From Tritrichomonas musculus (taxonomy: Eukaryota; Parabasalia; Tritrichomonadida; Tritrichomonadidae), in assembly GCA_039105265.1 (NCBI GenBank), contig JAPFFF010000006.1, positions 4,588,001 through 4,652,000 on the forward strand: DNA of 64,000 nt, given 5' to 3'. The position numbers were made by a program, and so were the translations under genes. The notes under the pieces were generated by a model that saw only the letters and a program-made list of their open reading frames with translations, was not told where the DNA came from and did not search any database. How positions within the stretch are numbered: position 1 is the stretch's first letter; the number at the start of each line of letters is the position of its first letter. This document shows positions 19,525-28,467 of this stretch, one piece after another.

Positions 19525-21650
19525 ATCAAAATATAAAAATCAACTCCAACTTTTTGAAAAAAGATCAAAAAAACGTTTAACTCAATTTTTTTCTATTTTT
19601 TTTATACTTTTTGAAATAGACCAAATAAAAAGTTTAAAATCGAGTTATTTAAAAACTGGCAAATGAAATCGATGCTCTCAATTTTTTTTTTTTAAAAGAA
19701 TAATTATGCACAATAATAATTGAAATATTCTTTCTTCTTTTTTATATATCTTTTTATATCTTCCATTGTTTTTGATAATTAAATTCATGTGCTTTAATTC
19801 AAAATTACAATAAATTATTTTTTTATATCACATATCACATGTAAAGTAATCATATAGAGGTACGGGCGCATAAAAAAATTATTTCTTTTTGATATGTAGT
19901 ATTTTAATTTTACATATATATACAATTATTTTTGTATTGTACATTGTTGAATTTTGTTCCATGGATTCAGCCATAAAATCAATTTTATTTTTCATAATAA
20001 TTTGAATGGTTTATATGTATTTCTCACAAATTTATTTTGTAACTTAATGCTGAATTCAAGGAAGTTCAATAATTAATATAGTGATTAATTTCGTTATATA
20101 AACGTATAAAATATGAATATATCTATATTTACCTCAAATCACAATTTTTACGAGATTTATACTCATCTTATTATTTGATTAATACAAAAATTTTATTAAA
20201 TGATATATTTAAAAACTTTCAATATAATTATCTGCTTTTAAGACAATATGATAAATGATATTAGTTTTCTTCATTATTTTTGTTGATATTTATAATTGAA
20301 TGGTTTATTTTTTAACGTACGTAAAAACAATTCAAACACAAAGAGTGAATCCTAGCTAAATTGGTGGAGCACTTTTTTGATTTTTTTTGATATATCATCA
20401 AGCATCAAATGATACAATTAATGAACATGCTTTTGGAAATCAAACATTAATATATATTAAATTATTGGTGATATAGATTTTTTTCTGTTATTTTTCATTA
20501 ATCATTTGAGTTATGGGTTATGAAATGCAATTAAATATAAACAACTAATAATAATAAATATGAATTGATACTTCATTCCTACATAATACAAATAGGATAT
20601 AAATTATGATCATTTTAAAATATAATATCTTCTCCTTCATATCAGCTGAAAAATTCCAATTGGTTGGCATAAATATAATGGTATGCACTGCTATAACAAT
20701 AATCAGTAATATAAAATGATAAAATCAAGTTCGAGTATTCAAAAAGTTTGATGTGAAGTGAGCACCCGGACCTCTAATCATAAAAGTTTATGAACTTCTG
20801 AATATTTTAATTATAAAAATATCTAAAAAATAGTTTGTTCTAAAATATAAAAATATTTTACTGAAAAATAAAAAACAAAAAATGTATGTTGTTTGTTTGA
20901 TACTCAATGAGAGAGACTTATAATATAGTTTTCCTTTGCAATTATAGTTTCACTCTAAATTAAAATCTCTTATTCAACATATGTTGAATATTGAGAATAA
21001 TATTCAAAGAATATTTAGGGTAATTACCATGAAACAAGCTAGATGAAAAGATCAGGTCGTTTACTTTTTAATTTCCCACTTTTTGAATTGAATTGTTAAA
21101 TTAACGATCATAATATACTAATTTGATGCAAAAAAAGGTCAATATAAATCAACCTTTTTGCAAAATCTACAATCAAAAAACGCTCATAAAATTAATATAT
21201 TATTATTTGATGCATACTTTATCTATGTAATAAATATTAGGAAAATATAAAAGAGATTTTTTGGTTTTCATCTAAACAAAATTCTTTCATATAAACAAAT
21301 AATTTTAATATTTTTAAATTTAAAATATAATTTTCAAGTCTAAAAATCAAAAAGTAGAGGTTTTGTAAAATAAACTATTAAATGAACGACTAAATAGCAG
21401 TATTTTACAAATATTTTATCCATTTTAAAGTACATCAAAGTGATAATTAAATATTAGGAAATATTAAAGAATTATTGAAATTCTAGTAATTTTTTAATAT
21501 AATCATCATCAAAACTTAAGTAAAAATTTATTCGAAGTATTATATTTGGAATCAAATAAATTTTCTAAGAATTAAAATTTGAAATTGGAAAACATAAGAA
21601 AAAAAGTTATATTGCAATATAATCGTTCAACATATAAAGGAATTTATTAA
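19525..21650. other. 2.1 kb gene-free AT-rich region holding one short transposon
   Basis: No coding region can be supported. The region contains the 920-bp inverted-repeat element at 19856-20775. The rest is AT-rich with short A and T runs and no open frame worth naming. Confidence 0.6.
19856..20775. mobile_element. Non-autonomous DNA transposon, 920 bp, 8-bp target duplication (one mismatch)
   Basis: The left end AGAGGTACGGGCGCA pairs with the right end, which read inverted is AGAGGTCCGGGTGCT (12 of 15). Flanks are AATCATAT at 19848-19855 and AATCATAA at 20776-20783, an 8-bp duplication with one difference. No transposase frame is inside. The ends start with AGAGG like those of the element at 34244, which supports the call. 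An 8-bp duplication suits hAT or Mutator-like elements; the family is open. Confidence 0.55.
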
Positions 21651-24600
21651 TCATTTAATAATTTTAAAGTTAAATTCATTTTTGTCATGCTCATCAATGG
21701 CATCACCTTCAAAATTGCATTCTTCGAAAATTTCAACTGATTTCAAATGAGAGCATGAAAATGCGCATGATTTTATAGTAGCCCCTTTCGAAATTATGAG
21801 AGTTTCAAGTCCAGAGCATCCTTTGAATGCGAAAGAATCAACTTTTGTATTTGATGGAATTGTCATTTCAACTATACTTTCACAATTTTCAAATGAATTT
21901 TTGCCAGTTTCAGCTGTTTTTTCAGGCAATGTTTTTATATTTAATGATTTGCAGTTTTTGAATGAAAACTCTCCAATTTTTGTTACACTTGCTGGGATCT
22001 CATCAATAACGAGCATGGAACAATTTTCAAACGCTGAATCTCCAATCGAGACTATTTGAGCATTGTTTAAATTGCATGATTCTAAAGAATTACAATTTCT
22101 ACACATTCCAATTGGAATGCCATTTAATGTTGGAGGCAAAACAATTGATTTAATGTTTTCACATCTGTCAAATAAATATTCGCCTTTGACAATTTCGCTA
22201 TTAATTGGAAAATTGAAATTTGTGAGTTGCTGACAATTTATAAAACAACCAGAATTAAACTTCAATTTGCTTTCTCCAAATTTGTCTATATTTTCAAAGT
22301 TAAATGATTGAAGATATTTGCAATCAACGAATGTTTTTTCTCCTAATTCTAAGTCAACATTGCCAGATGCAAAGAAATTGATTTTTTTCAATTTACTCTT
22401 TTCAAAAGCATTTGCTTCAAATACTGTTTTTGAAGATATATTAAATGTAATATCAATCAGTTCGGATTCGTCAATGAATTCAAATTCATCTTTGTTTGGA
22501 CCCATGGAACCAAATGCTGCCTTTCCAATTGTTAATTCTTTAATGCTGAGGAAATTGATATTTAAAAGTTTTTCACATCCTTCTAAGATTGAATCTTGTA
22601 GAATAAAAGAAAGATTATGATTTGGACTTTCATCAATTTCTGGCTTTTCTTTTTGATATGCTATAAGAACATTATGAATAACAAATAAAGCCAAGTTTTT
22701 GCAATATTTGAAAGCAGCTTTACCGATTTTTCCCACTGTTTTTGGGATGACAATTTGACTTATTTGCTCACAGCCTTGAAAAGCTTCATCACCAATCATA
22801 GTAAGATTTTTTGACAGAAAAATATTTCTCATTTTCTTACAATTATAAAAAGTTCTATTTTCAATTTTGTCAACTGAGTCTGGTACACGAAATTCAATCA
22901 AGTTGATACAACCAGAAAAAGCAGCTTGGCCGATTTTCTCTAATTGTGCCGAATTTGTATTTACAACAACTAAATTTTGGCAATTATGAAATGCGCTATT
23001 TTCGATTTCTTTTAATGAATGAGGTATTGTTATATTTGTAATATTATCTTTACTGCTGAACATATAATTTTCGCATTTAAAGATGCCGTCATCAAAAATC
23101 ATTTTATTTGAAGACATGTTTGTAATCATATAAAATTTCATTTTGCTTTCAATTCCATCAAGAACATTTATGTTTGGTGCTACCTCTTCCTTTTTCCCAT
23201 ACATCATTTTTTCATTATTTAGAATAATTCTTCTGAAGCATTCGATTAAATCAATAAAGAGAAGATATCCCATTAACATTTTCATCCTTAAATCTCGATT
23301 AAGATAATCAGGATCAAAATCTTTAAGATGATAAAGAGTTTGCAGTTTTTTTGGATCTATATATTCAAAATTACTGAAAATCAAATGCAAGCCTTTTATG
23401 CCATTTACACGATAATGCTCATATAAGTTAACCATATATTGAAAAAGCTCATCGTCATCTGCATTTTGGATATTAAAAACTAGGTTGTTGAATTCATGAA
23501 TCGTAATATTATAATTTTTTTCATTTATCAATTGTCGTAGTTTTTCTTTTCTGGACAATTCTGATAATGAATTTGGTATATTTAAATCCAATTCGTTCAT
23601 TACTTGTTGATCATTTATATCATCGTCTGAGTGTTCAAAAAATGAATCGTTTAAGATTTTATCATTAATTGAATTTAAAGTTTCTTTGATGTTTTCTTCA
23701 TCATTTAGGCACCTGGACAAAAGACTGCATTTATCTTTCAAGTTTCGTATTAAACGTTCGATATTTGATTGATATTGCTTTTTTTTGTTTTCCAAAATTT
23801 GAATTTCTTTCTGCAACGATTCATACGATTGTTGTCTTTCATTATATGCTCGATTAATTTCAGTTAATCTATCTTCTGCTTGAGAGCATTCATCTTGAAT
23901 GCTTTTTAGTTCTTCTTTTTTAGCCTCAATTAAATCTTGTAATTGCCTCATTTGTTCATCTTGATCTTGTGCTGGAGGAGGTTGTTCTTGTTCTGGAGGA
24001 GGTTGTTCTTGTGCTGGAGGAGGTTGTTCTTGTGCTGGTGGAGGTTGTTCTTGTGCTGGAGGAGGTTGTTCTTGTGCTGGAGGAGGTTGTTCTTGTGCTG
24101 GAGGAGGTTGTTCTTGTGCTGGAGGAGGTTGTTCTTGTGCTGGTGGAGGTTGTTCTTGTGCTGGAGGAGGTTGTTCTTGTGCTGGAGGAGGTTGTTCTTG
24201 TGCTGGAGGAGGTTGTTCTTGTGCTGGAGGAGGTTGTTCTTGTGCTGGAGGAGGTTGTTCTTGTGCTGGAGGAGGTTGTTCTTGTGCTGGTGGAGGTTGT
24301 TCTTGTTCTGGAGGAGGTTGTTCTTGTGCTGGAGGAGGTTGTTCTTGTGCTGGTGGAGGTTGTTCTTGTGCTGGAGGAGGTTGTTCTTGTGCTGGAGGAG
24401 GTTGTTCTTGTGCTGGAGGAGGTTGTTCTTGTGCTGGTGGAGGTTGTTCTTGTTCTGGAGGAGGTTGTTCTTGTGCTGGAGGAGGTTGTTCTTGTGCTGG
24501 TGGAGGTTGTTCTTGTGCTGGAGGAGGTTGTTCTTGTGCTGGAGGAGGTTGTTCTTGTGCTGGAGGAGGTTGTTCTTGTGCTGGAGGAGGTTGTTCTTGT

Positions 24601-24689
24601 GCTGGTGGAGGTTGTTCTTGTTCTGGAGGAGGTTGTTCTTGTGCTGGTGGTGCAATTTGATTTGCGTTTTCTTCTTGGGGTGAACTCAT
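21651..24689 (-). CDS. BspA-like leucine-rich repeat protein with N-terminal Pro/Gln heptad-repeat region
   Basis: The protein has 1012 residues from the chosen ATG at 24689. Residues 13-240 are about 32 copies of the 7-residue unit PPPAQEQ (four copies carry PPPEQEQ). Residues about 250-345 are a coiled coil (LQDLIEAKKEELKSIQDECSQAEDRL). From about 550 to the end there are some 15-18 BspA/TpLRR repeats, such as LEKIGQAAFSGCINLIEFRVP and MIGDEAFQGCEQISQIVIP. BspA-like proteins are a huge trichomonad family, many of them candidate surface or adhesion proteins. This one shows no signal peptide and no membrane segment, so a cytoplasmic or non-anchored form is likely. An upstream in-frame ATG at 24755 would add 22 residues read through a poly-A tract; the initiator at 24707-24713 lies between the two, favouring 24689. 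Confidence 0.9.
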   Translation of the reverse strand: MSSPQEENANQIAPPAQEQPPPEQEQPPPAQEQPPPAQEQPPPAQEQPPPAQEQPPPAQEQPPPAQEQPPPAQEQPPPEQEQPPPAQEQPPPAQEQPPPAQEQPPPAQEQPPPAQEQPPPAQEQPPPEQEQPPPAQEQPPPAQEQPPPAQEQPPPAQEQPPPAQEQPPPAQEQPPPAQEQPPPAQEQPPPAQEQPPPAQEQPPPAQEQPPPAQEQPPPAQEQPPPAQEQPPPEQEQPPPAQDQDEQMRQLQDLIEAKKEELKSIQDECSQAEDRLTEINRAYNERQQSYESLQKEIQILENKKKQYQSNIERLIRNLKDKCSLLSRCLNDEENIKETLNSINDKILNDSFFEHSDDDINDQQVMNELDLNIPNSLSELSRKEKLRQLINEKNYNITIHEFNNLVFNIQNADDDELFQYMVNLYEHYRVNGIKGLHLIFSNFEYIDPKKLQTLYHLKDFDPDYLNRDLRMKMLMGYLLFIDLIECFRRIILNNEKMMYGKKEEVAPNINVLDGIESKMKFYMITNMSSNKMIFDDGIFKCENYMFSSKDNITNITIPHSLKEIENSAFHNCQNLVVVNTNSAQLEKIGQAAFSGCINLIEFRVPDSVDKIENRTFYNCKKMRNIFLSKNLTMIGDEAFQGCEQISQIVIPKTVGKIGKAAFKYCKNLALFVIHNVLIAYQKEKPEIDESPNHNLSFILQDSILEGCEKLLNINFLSIKELTIGKAAFGSMGPNKDEFEFIDESELIDITFNISSKTVFEANAFEKSKLKKINFFASGNVDLELGEKTFVDCKYLQSFNFENIDKFGESKLKFNSGCFINCQQLTNFNFPINSEIVKGEYLFDRCENIKSIVLPPTLNGIPIGMCRNCNSLESCNLNNAQIVSIGDSAFENCSMLVIDEIPASVTKIGEFSFKNCKSLNIKTLPEKTAETGKNSFENCESIVEMTIPSNTKVDSFAFKGCSGLETLIISKGATIKSCAFSCSHLKSVEIFEECNFEGDAIDEHDKNEFNFKIIK
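23967..24650 (-). repeat. Coding minisatellite, 21-bp unit x about 32
   Basis: The unit encodes PPPAQEQ in the BspA-like gene. Copies are almost identical at the DNA level. Two kinds of variant mark units: TGTTCT for TGTGCT on the plus strand (Glu for Ala) at 23989, 24304, 24451 and 24619, and CTGGTGGA for CTGGAGGA (silent). The Glu variants are 315, 147 and 168 bases apart, all multiples of 21, pointing to spread in blocks of several units. The unit length keeps the frame in any copy number. Confidence 0.95.
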
Positions 24690-24706
24690 TTTAAATGTAA
24701 TTAATA

Positions 24707-24713
24707 TAAATGA
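24707..24713 (-). promoter_or_regulatory. Candidate initiator (TCATTTA) of the BspA-like gene
   Basis: Minus-strand TCATTTA matches the trichomonad Inr consensus TCA-Y-T-W-W. With +1 at 24711 the leader to the ATG at 24689 would be 22 nt. It lies inside the longer open frame, so it helps decide the start. Confidence 0.45.
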
Positions 24714-25015
24714 GGTGTTTTTTTTTTTTCCATTTTCAAAACCAAAATTTTCCACAATATTTAATTTAATTTTTCTCGATTTTGCTTTTTATTGAATACA
24801 TAATGTGAGTATCTGCTGATTTCCCTATTGTTTAAGTGCCTGGAATATTAAATGATATTTTATTGGAAAATTTTTTTTTTTTCTTTACGAAATTTAAAAT
24901 AATGCCATTTCTCATTTTGAACCCAAGTATCAATTTTTGAATGAATTCAAAATATCCCAATTCATATTATAAATATCTTTTAAAATTGAAATAATTTTTT
25001 TTAAATTTTAATTAA

Positions 25016-25255
25016 GGTACAAATCCAGTACGTTTAGTAACCGCAATTTTTTTTGACATTATCAAAGAATAAAATGACATGTTAAATAAAAAACGATTAT
25101 TTTCATCCATTTCATTTAACATGTCATAATGTTTATTTAAATTGTAAAATAAGTGTCAAAAACAAACCTAGTCAATTTAAACTTTTTCAGAGACATGCAA
25201 CTATTCAAATAATAAACGTTCTCCTATTCAAAAAATAACGTACTGGATTTGTACC
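25016..25255. mobile_element. MITE, 240 bp, TTAA-flanked, with internal hairpin
   Basis: The ends are a perfect 19-bp inverted repeat, GGTACAAATCCAGTACGTT, with TTAA directly outside on both sides (25012-25015 and 25256-25259). TTAA duplications are typical of piggyBac and Kolobok elements; Kolobok is known from Trichomonas. Because TTAA contains TA, a mariner-type TA duplication with ends starting AGG cannot be excluded. Inside, ATGACATGTTAAAT and its complement lie about 30 bases apart at about 25073-25128, forming a strong second hairpin. No coding capacity. Confidence 0.75.
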
Positions 25256-25470
25256 TTAAAATAAAGGTAGCGATATTTAACCCCAAAAATTGAATTAGAA
25301 TTTTTGGAAAAAAATTGAAAATTTTGATGTTATTTATACAAATTTAAAAAATCAACGAATCAGCAAAAATAAGCAAAAAAGCAAATGAAAAAAACTGTAA
25401 ATGTCATGCTATTATCGAAACAATTTTATGAAGAAAATGAACTAGAGCATATTTTCTTTGAAGGATTTAT

Positions 25471-25518
<48 letters not shown>
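25471..25518. repeat. Poly(A) tract of about 48
   Basis: An uninterrupted A run. It creates a spurious poly-lysine reading frame on the plus strand. Confidence 0.9.
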
Positions 25519-25519
<1 letters not shown>

Positions 25520-25856
25520 ATTTTAAACACAGCAATTGTATCAAACAACTTCGAATCAGCAGATGTCAACAATATAATATTTATATTAATATAGAATCGT
25601 CATCATTACTGTCACCATTACAAGCAATATGCAAAAAAAAAAATGCAAATGATTTAGACATTCTCATATTACACACAATTTTATCATTTGAATTACTTGA
25701 AATTAACAATTTTATCATCAAAATCTGCTTTTAATTATTCGTTGAAAATTCAATAAAAAAAGTTGATTTTACAATCATTTTTACTACTCTCTCTTCCAAT
25801 GATTTAATTGATATTTGTAATTATTTATTATTTATTAGAATAAAAAGTTTTTTTTT

Positions 25857-25882
25857 ATAGAAAGTAAACGGTCGACTAGGAA
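25857..25882. repeat. 26-bp exact copy of a piece of the CDF gene
   Basis: Positions 25857-25882 and 26570-26595 share 26 identical bases in the same orientation, containing AAACGGTCGACTAGGAA. The second copy is coding (FLVDRLLS on the minus strand); the first lies downstream of the gene. The neighbourhoods differ immediately outside the match. Confidence 0.9.
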
Positions 25883-26190
25883 TTTTGATTCTCCCATTCT
25901 TGACAAAGATGTAATACAAACTCAACTTCAAAAATATTTGAGCATTCATAGAATGATTCTTTTCCTAGTTCAATAATTGCAAATGAAATATTTTCAGAAA
26001 GCACATATAATTTTTTCAAAATAAAATTCAAATTTGAAAGTTGTAAAAGAATGATTCTTTTCTTTAAATGAAATATTTGTGCGACACAAAGAAAAGTCTA
26101 TAATAAATAAATAATATTTTAAAAAACAATAACAAAATAAATAAATAGTAACACACTGAGAATAAAGTAAATAAATTAAAAAAAGGAAAA

Positions 26191-28059
26191 TCATAAAATT
26201 GTGGAGTTTCTTCGGTACGGATTATGGGTTGCCATTGCAATGATCACTTCTTCGTAACTGTCAATAATTTCTACAGTAACGTCGAGGACGCCAGCCTGGT
26301 GGCAGAGGGAGATGATGAAGAGGAGGAACTCTTGTGGCTTTGGGCACTGCTTCACATCAACTTTAACGCAAATTGTAGCAACAGTGATTTCTGCATCGTT
26401 TTGCCAAAAGTTCATGTAAGTGATCTCTGTAACGCACGGACACTGCCTTATCTCGCTCTGCAGCGATGAGTAGCAGGAGAGGATGTGAGGTGGAGTCGTC
26501 TGCATCAAAATTGAGAGTGACTTTTTCAATACTGGTATGACCAAATATGTATTCAAAATTAGAATGATAATAGAAAGTAAACGGTCGACTAGGAAACTGT
26601 TTGAGAAGACGCCGAAAAATATCAGCAATAAACAAAAAATATCGGTTGAGATTGAATTTATATTTGGTCCTGTGTTGTCCTCAAAAAGTGGAGGTGCTGA
26701 ATTCAAATTTATCGCATTCCGAATTGAATGGGAGCGGTTTATTTGAAATGATTTTGGCGACCAAATAAAAAAAGAAATTAGTAAAAAGTGGCAAAAAAGT
26801 GATGGGATGGCTAATTTGAAAGATAATGGATAGATTTGTTCTTTCAATTGAAAGATTTGTGATAAAATTAAAATTTCTGTCAAAAGTGAAAAAATTGCTA
26901 TTGAAAAAGTGAAAATACTAGATAAACGTCCATAGCCAAAAGTAAATTGCTCGCTAGAAGTCCGCTGGATTACGTAAAAAAACTCAGACATAGACCAAAC
27001 TAAATTTAGAATAAGATATGATGATTCGGCTAATAAAATAACTCTCGACGTTTGGTGAAACAGATAATAATTATATAATGCATGAATGAAAAGGAAAATG
27101 GAAAAAAAAGTATGTATAATGCTTCTTGCTGTAGTAAATGGCCGGAATACTGATATTTCGGGTATTGTAAATGAAAAAAATCTTCCGCCAAGAAACGATA
27201 GTATAACAGACATATATATCGAAAGTGGCAATTGGCTATTTCTAAGTAACGTGAAATGCAATATTAAAGTAAAAATAAATGGAATTACCGTAAATGAAGC
27301 GATAATTGTTTTTTCATTGATATTTTTCTTCATTAGTATATAAAAATTGGGTGTTGACCATATAAAGCAGCCAGCTAAAATGGTTTTCCATAAATTGAGA
27401 TTGAATGTAAAACCTTCTGCATAAATTCCGCAAAATAAAGAAATCAAACATGATATTAATAAAATTGGAGGAGTCACAGATGTTTCGCTGTGATAAGCTG
27501 GTATTAGTAATCTGACATATGATGAACTTAACCAAGAATTTAAAAAAGATAATAAAAGATATAGTAAATTAACATTTGAAGAAGCAGCACAAATTAATAT
27601 AGATGAAGTAAATAACAAGCATGATATTAATTTCCCAAGTTTTGTAGTTTTGATGTTGCCCGATAAAGAACCTAAAAGTAATTTCATGAAAACGAAAAGC
27701 ATACAATTTGAAATATCACTGTCGCCTCGTGAATATATAAAAAATAGATTTGATAAGAAAGTAAAAAAAGAGCCTAAAATCAATCTTAATAATGATTTCG
27801 ATTTCGTTGGAAAAAATATCTTTTTCGGTTTCGAGGACAAATTATCTTTCATTCCAGAAATATATAAAAATGAAAATTTATTCCAGATTGATTTTGTAAA
27901 GAAATTAAAGATGAAAGCGCTAAAAAAGCTTACAAATAATTTGTAAAAGACAGATTTCCCTTCTTCGAGCAATAAAATCCCAATACATGTCAAAATCTGT
28001 GATATTGAAGCAGGTAAAAACGGTATATGTGATTCCGAGTGACCAGAATCCCATTTCAT
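26191..28059 (-). CDS. Cation diffusion facilitator (ZnT5/ZnT6/MSC2-like) membrane protein
   Basis: The protein has 622 residues and many membrane helices: about nine in an N-terminal extension (residues 10-310), then a six-helix CDF domain (about 315-500) and a cytosolic C-terminal domain (500-615) with the alpha/beta pattern of CDF proteins (ILSCYSSLQSEIRQCPCVTEITYMNF has the usual form). FTFGYGRLSSI near 370 is the family's YGYxR loop. The long extension resembles ZnT5 and yeast Msc2. The metal-site positions are unusual: helix 2 reads SSYLILN where HxxxD is expected, and helix 5 reads SISTD with the His missing. By comparison with ZnT6/Zrg17, it may be a non-transporting partner in a heterodimeric zinc carrier of the secretory pathway. 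ATTCAA abuts the ATG. Confidence 0.75.
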   Translation of the reverse strand: MKWDSGHSESHIPFLPASISQILTCIGILLLEEGKSVFYKLFVSFFSAFIFNFFTKSIWNKFSFLYISGMKDNLSSKPKKIFFPTKSKSLLRLILGSFFTFLSNLFFIYSRGDSDISNCMLFVFMKLLLGSLSGNIKTTKLGKLISCLLFTSSILICAASSNVNLLYLLLSFLNSWLSSSYVRLLIPAYHSETSVTPPILLISCLISLFCGIYAEGFTFNLNLWKTILAGCFIWSTPNFYILMKKNINEKTIIASFTVIPFIFTLILHFTLLRNSQLPLSIYMSVILSFLGGRFFSFTIPEISVFRPFTTARSIIHTFFSIFLFIHALYNYYLFHQTSRVILLAESSYLILNLVWSMSEFFYVIQRTSSEQFTFGYGRLSSIFTFSIAIFSLLTEILILSQIFQLKEQIYPLSFKLAIPSLFCHFLLISFFIWSPKSFQINRSHSIRNAINLNSAPPLFEDNTGPNINSISTDIFCLLLIFFGVFSNSFLVDRLLSIIILILNTYLVIPVLKKSLSILMQTTPPHILSCYSSLQSEIRQCPCVTEITYMNFWQNDAEITVATICVKVDVKQCPKPQEFLLFIISLCHQAGVLDVTVEIIDSYEEVIIAMATHNPYRRNSTIL

Positions 28060-28467
28060 TTGAATTTATTAATAAATTTATTGAGTCATGTCAAAAACGA
28101 ATTTTTTTTCTTTATCCTTTTTGATTTATTTTATTGTTTTAATATATTTAAAATGTTTTGTTAAATATACTAATCTTAAATTAGTATTTTGTTTAGCATT
28201 GTTATGTTGGAAATTTTGAAATACGAATATTTCATTTTTAAAAAAAATTCAAAGAAATTGTTCAATGAAGTAAAATAATAATATACCAAAATATTAATTG
28301 AATATATATATTATAAATTCAATATATATTACATGCATATATTAAAATATATTTATATATTAATATTTATATATTTCATTGATTTAATTAAGAAAAATGA
28401 TTTTTCCTTATTGGGGAAAAAAAAATTATATGGTCAATTTTTTGATGAAAATTTTATTTTTTTTATT
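28060..28467. other. Divergent promoter region between CDF and kinase/Sel1 genes
   Basis: The two flanking genes diverge from here. The stretch is very AT-rich with runs such as AATATATATATTATAAA and no open frame except an AT-rich extension of the kinase gene. I see no strong initiator for the plus-strand gene. Confidence 0.5.

Larger units (their letters stand above)
24756..26190. other. AT-rich intergenic region with a short TTAA element and a long poly(A) tract
   Basis: It contains the 240-bp inverted-repeat element at 25016-25255, an A tract at about 25471-25518 and, at 25857-25882, a 26-bp exact copy of part of the neighbouring CDF gene. No gene is supported. Confidence 0.6.

Noticed and set aside
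23943-24694. Three further open frames over the 21-bp repeat, on both strands
   Set aside because: They are by-products of a stop-free 21-bp unit; only the PPPAQEQ frame joins a coiled coil and BspA repeats.
24690-24755. Longer N terminus of the BspA-like protein from an upstream ATG
   Set aside because: The 22 extra residues come from AT-rich DNA and an A tract, and a candidate initiator lies downstream of that ATG.
25385-25594. Plus-strand frame with a poly-lysine stretch
   Set aside because: It is the translation of a pure A tract with AT-rich flanks.
28333-28467. Extension of the kinase/Sel1 protein by 45 N-terminal residues
   Set aside because: Composition is that of AT-rich intergenic DNA (Ile, Tyr, Phe, Lys runs); the charged protein-like sequence begins at the ATGs at 28468 and 28477.
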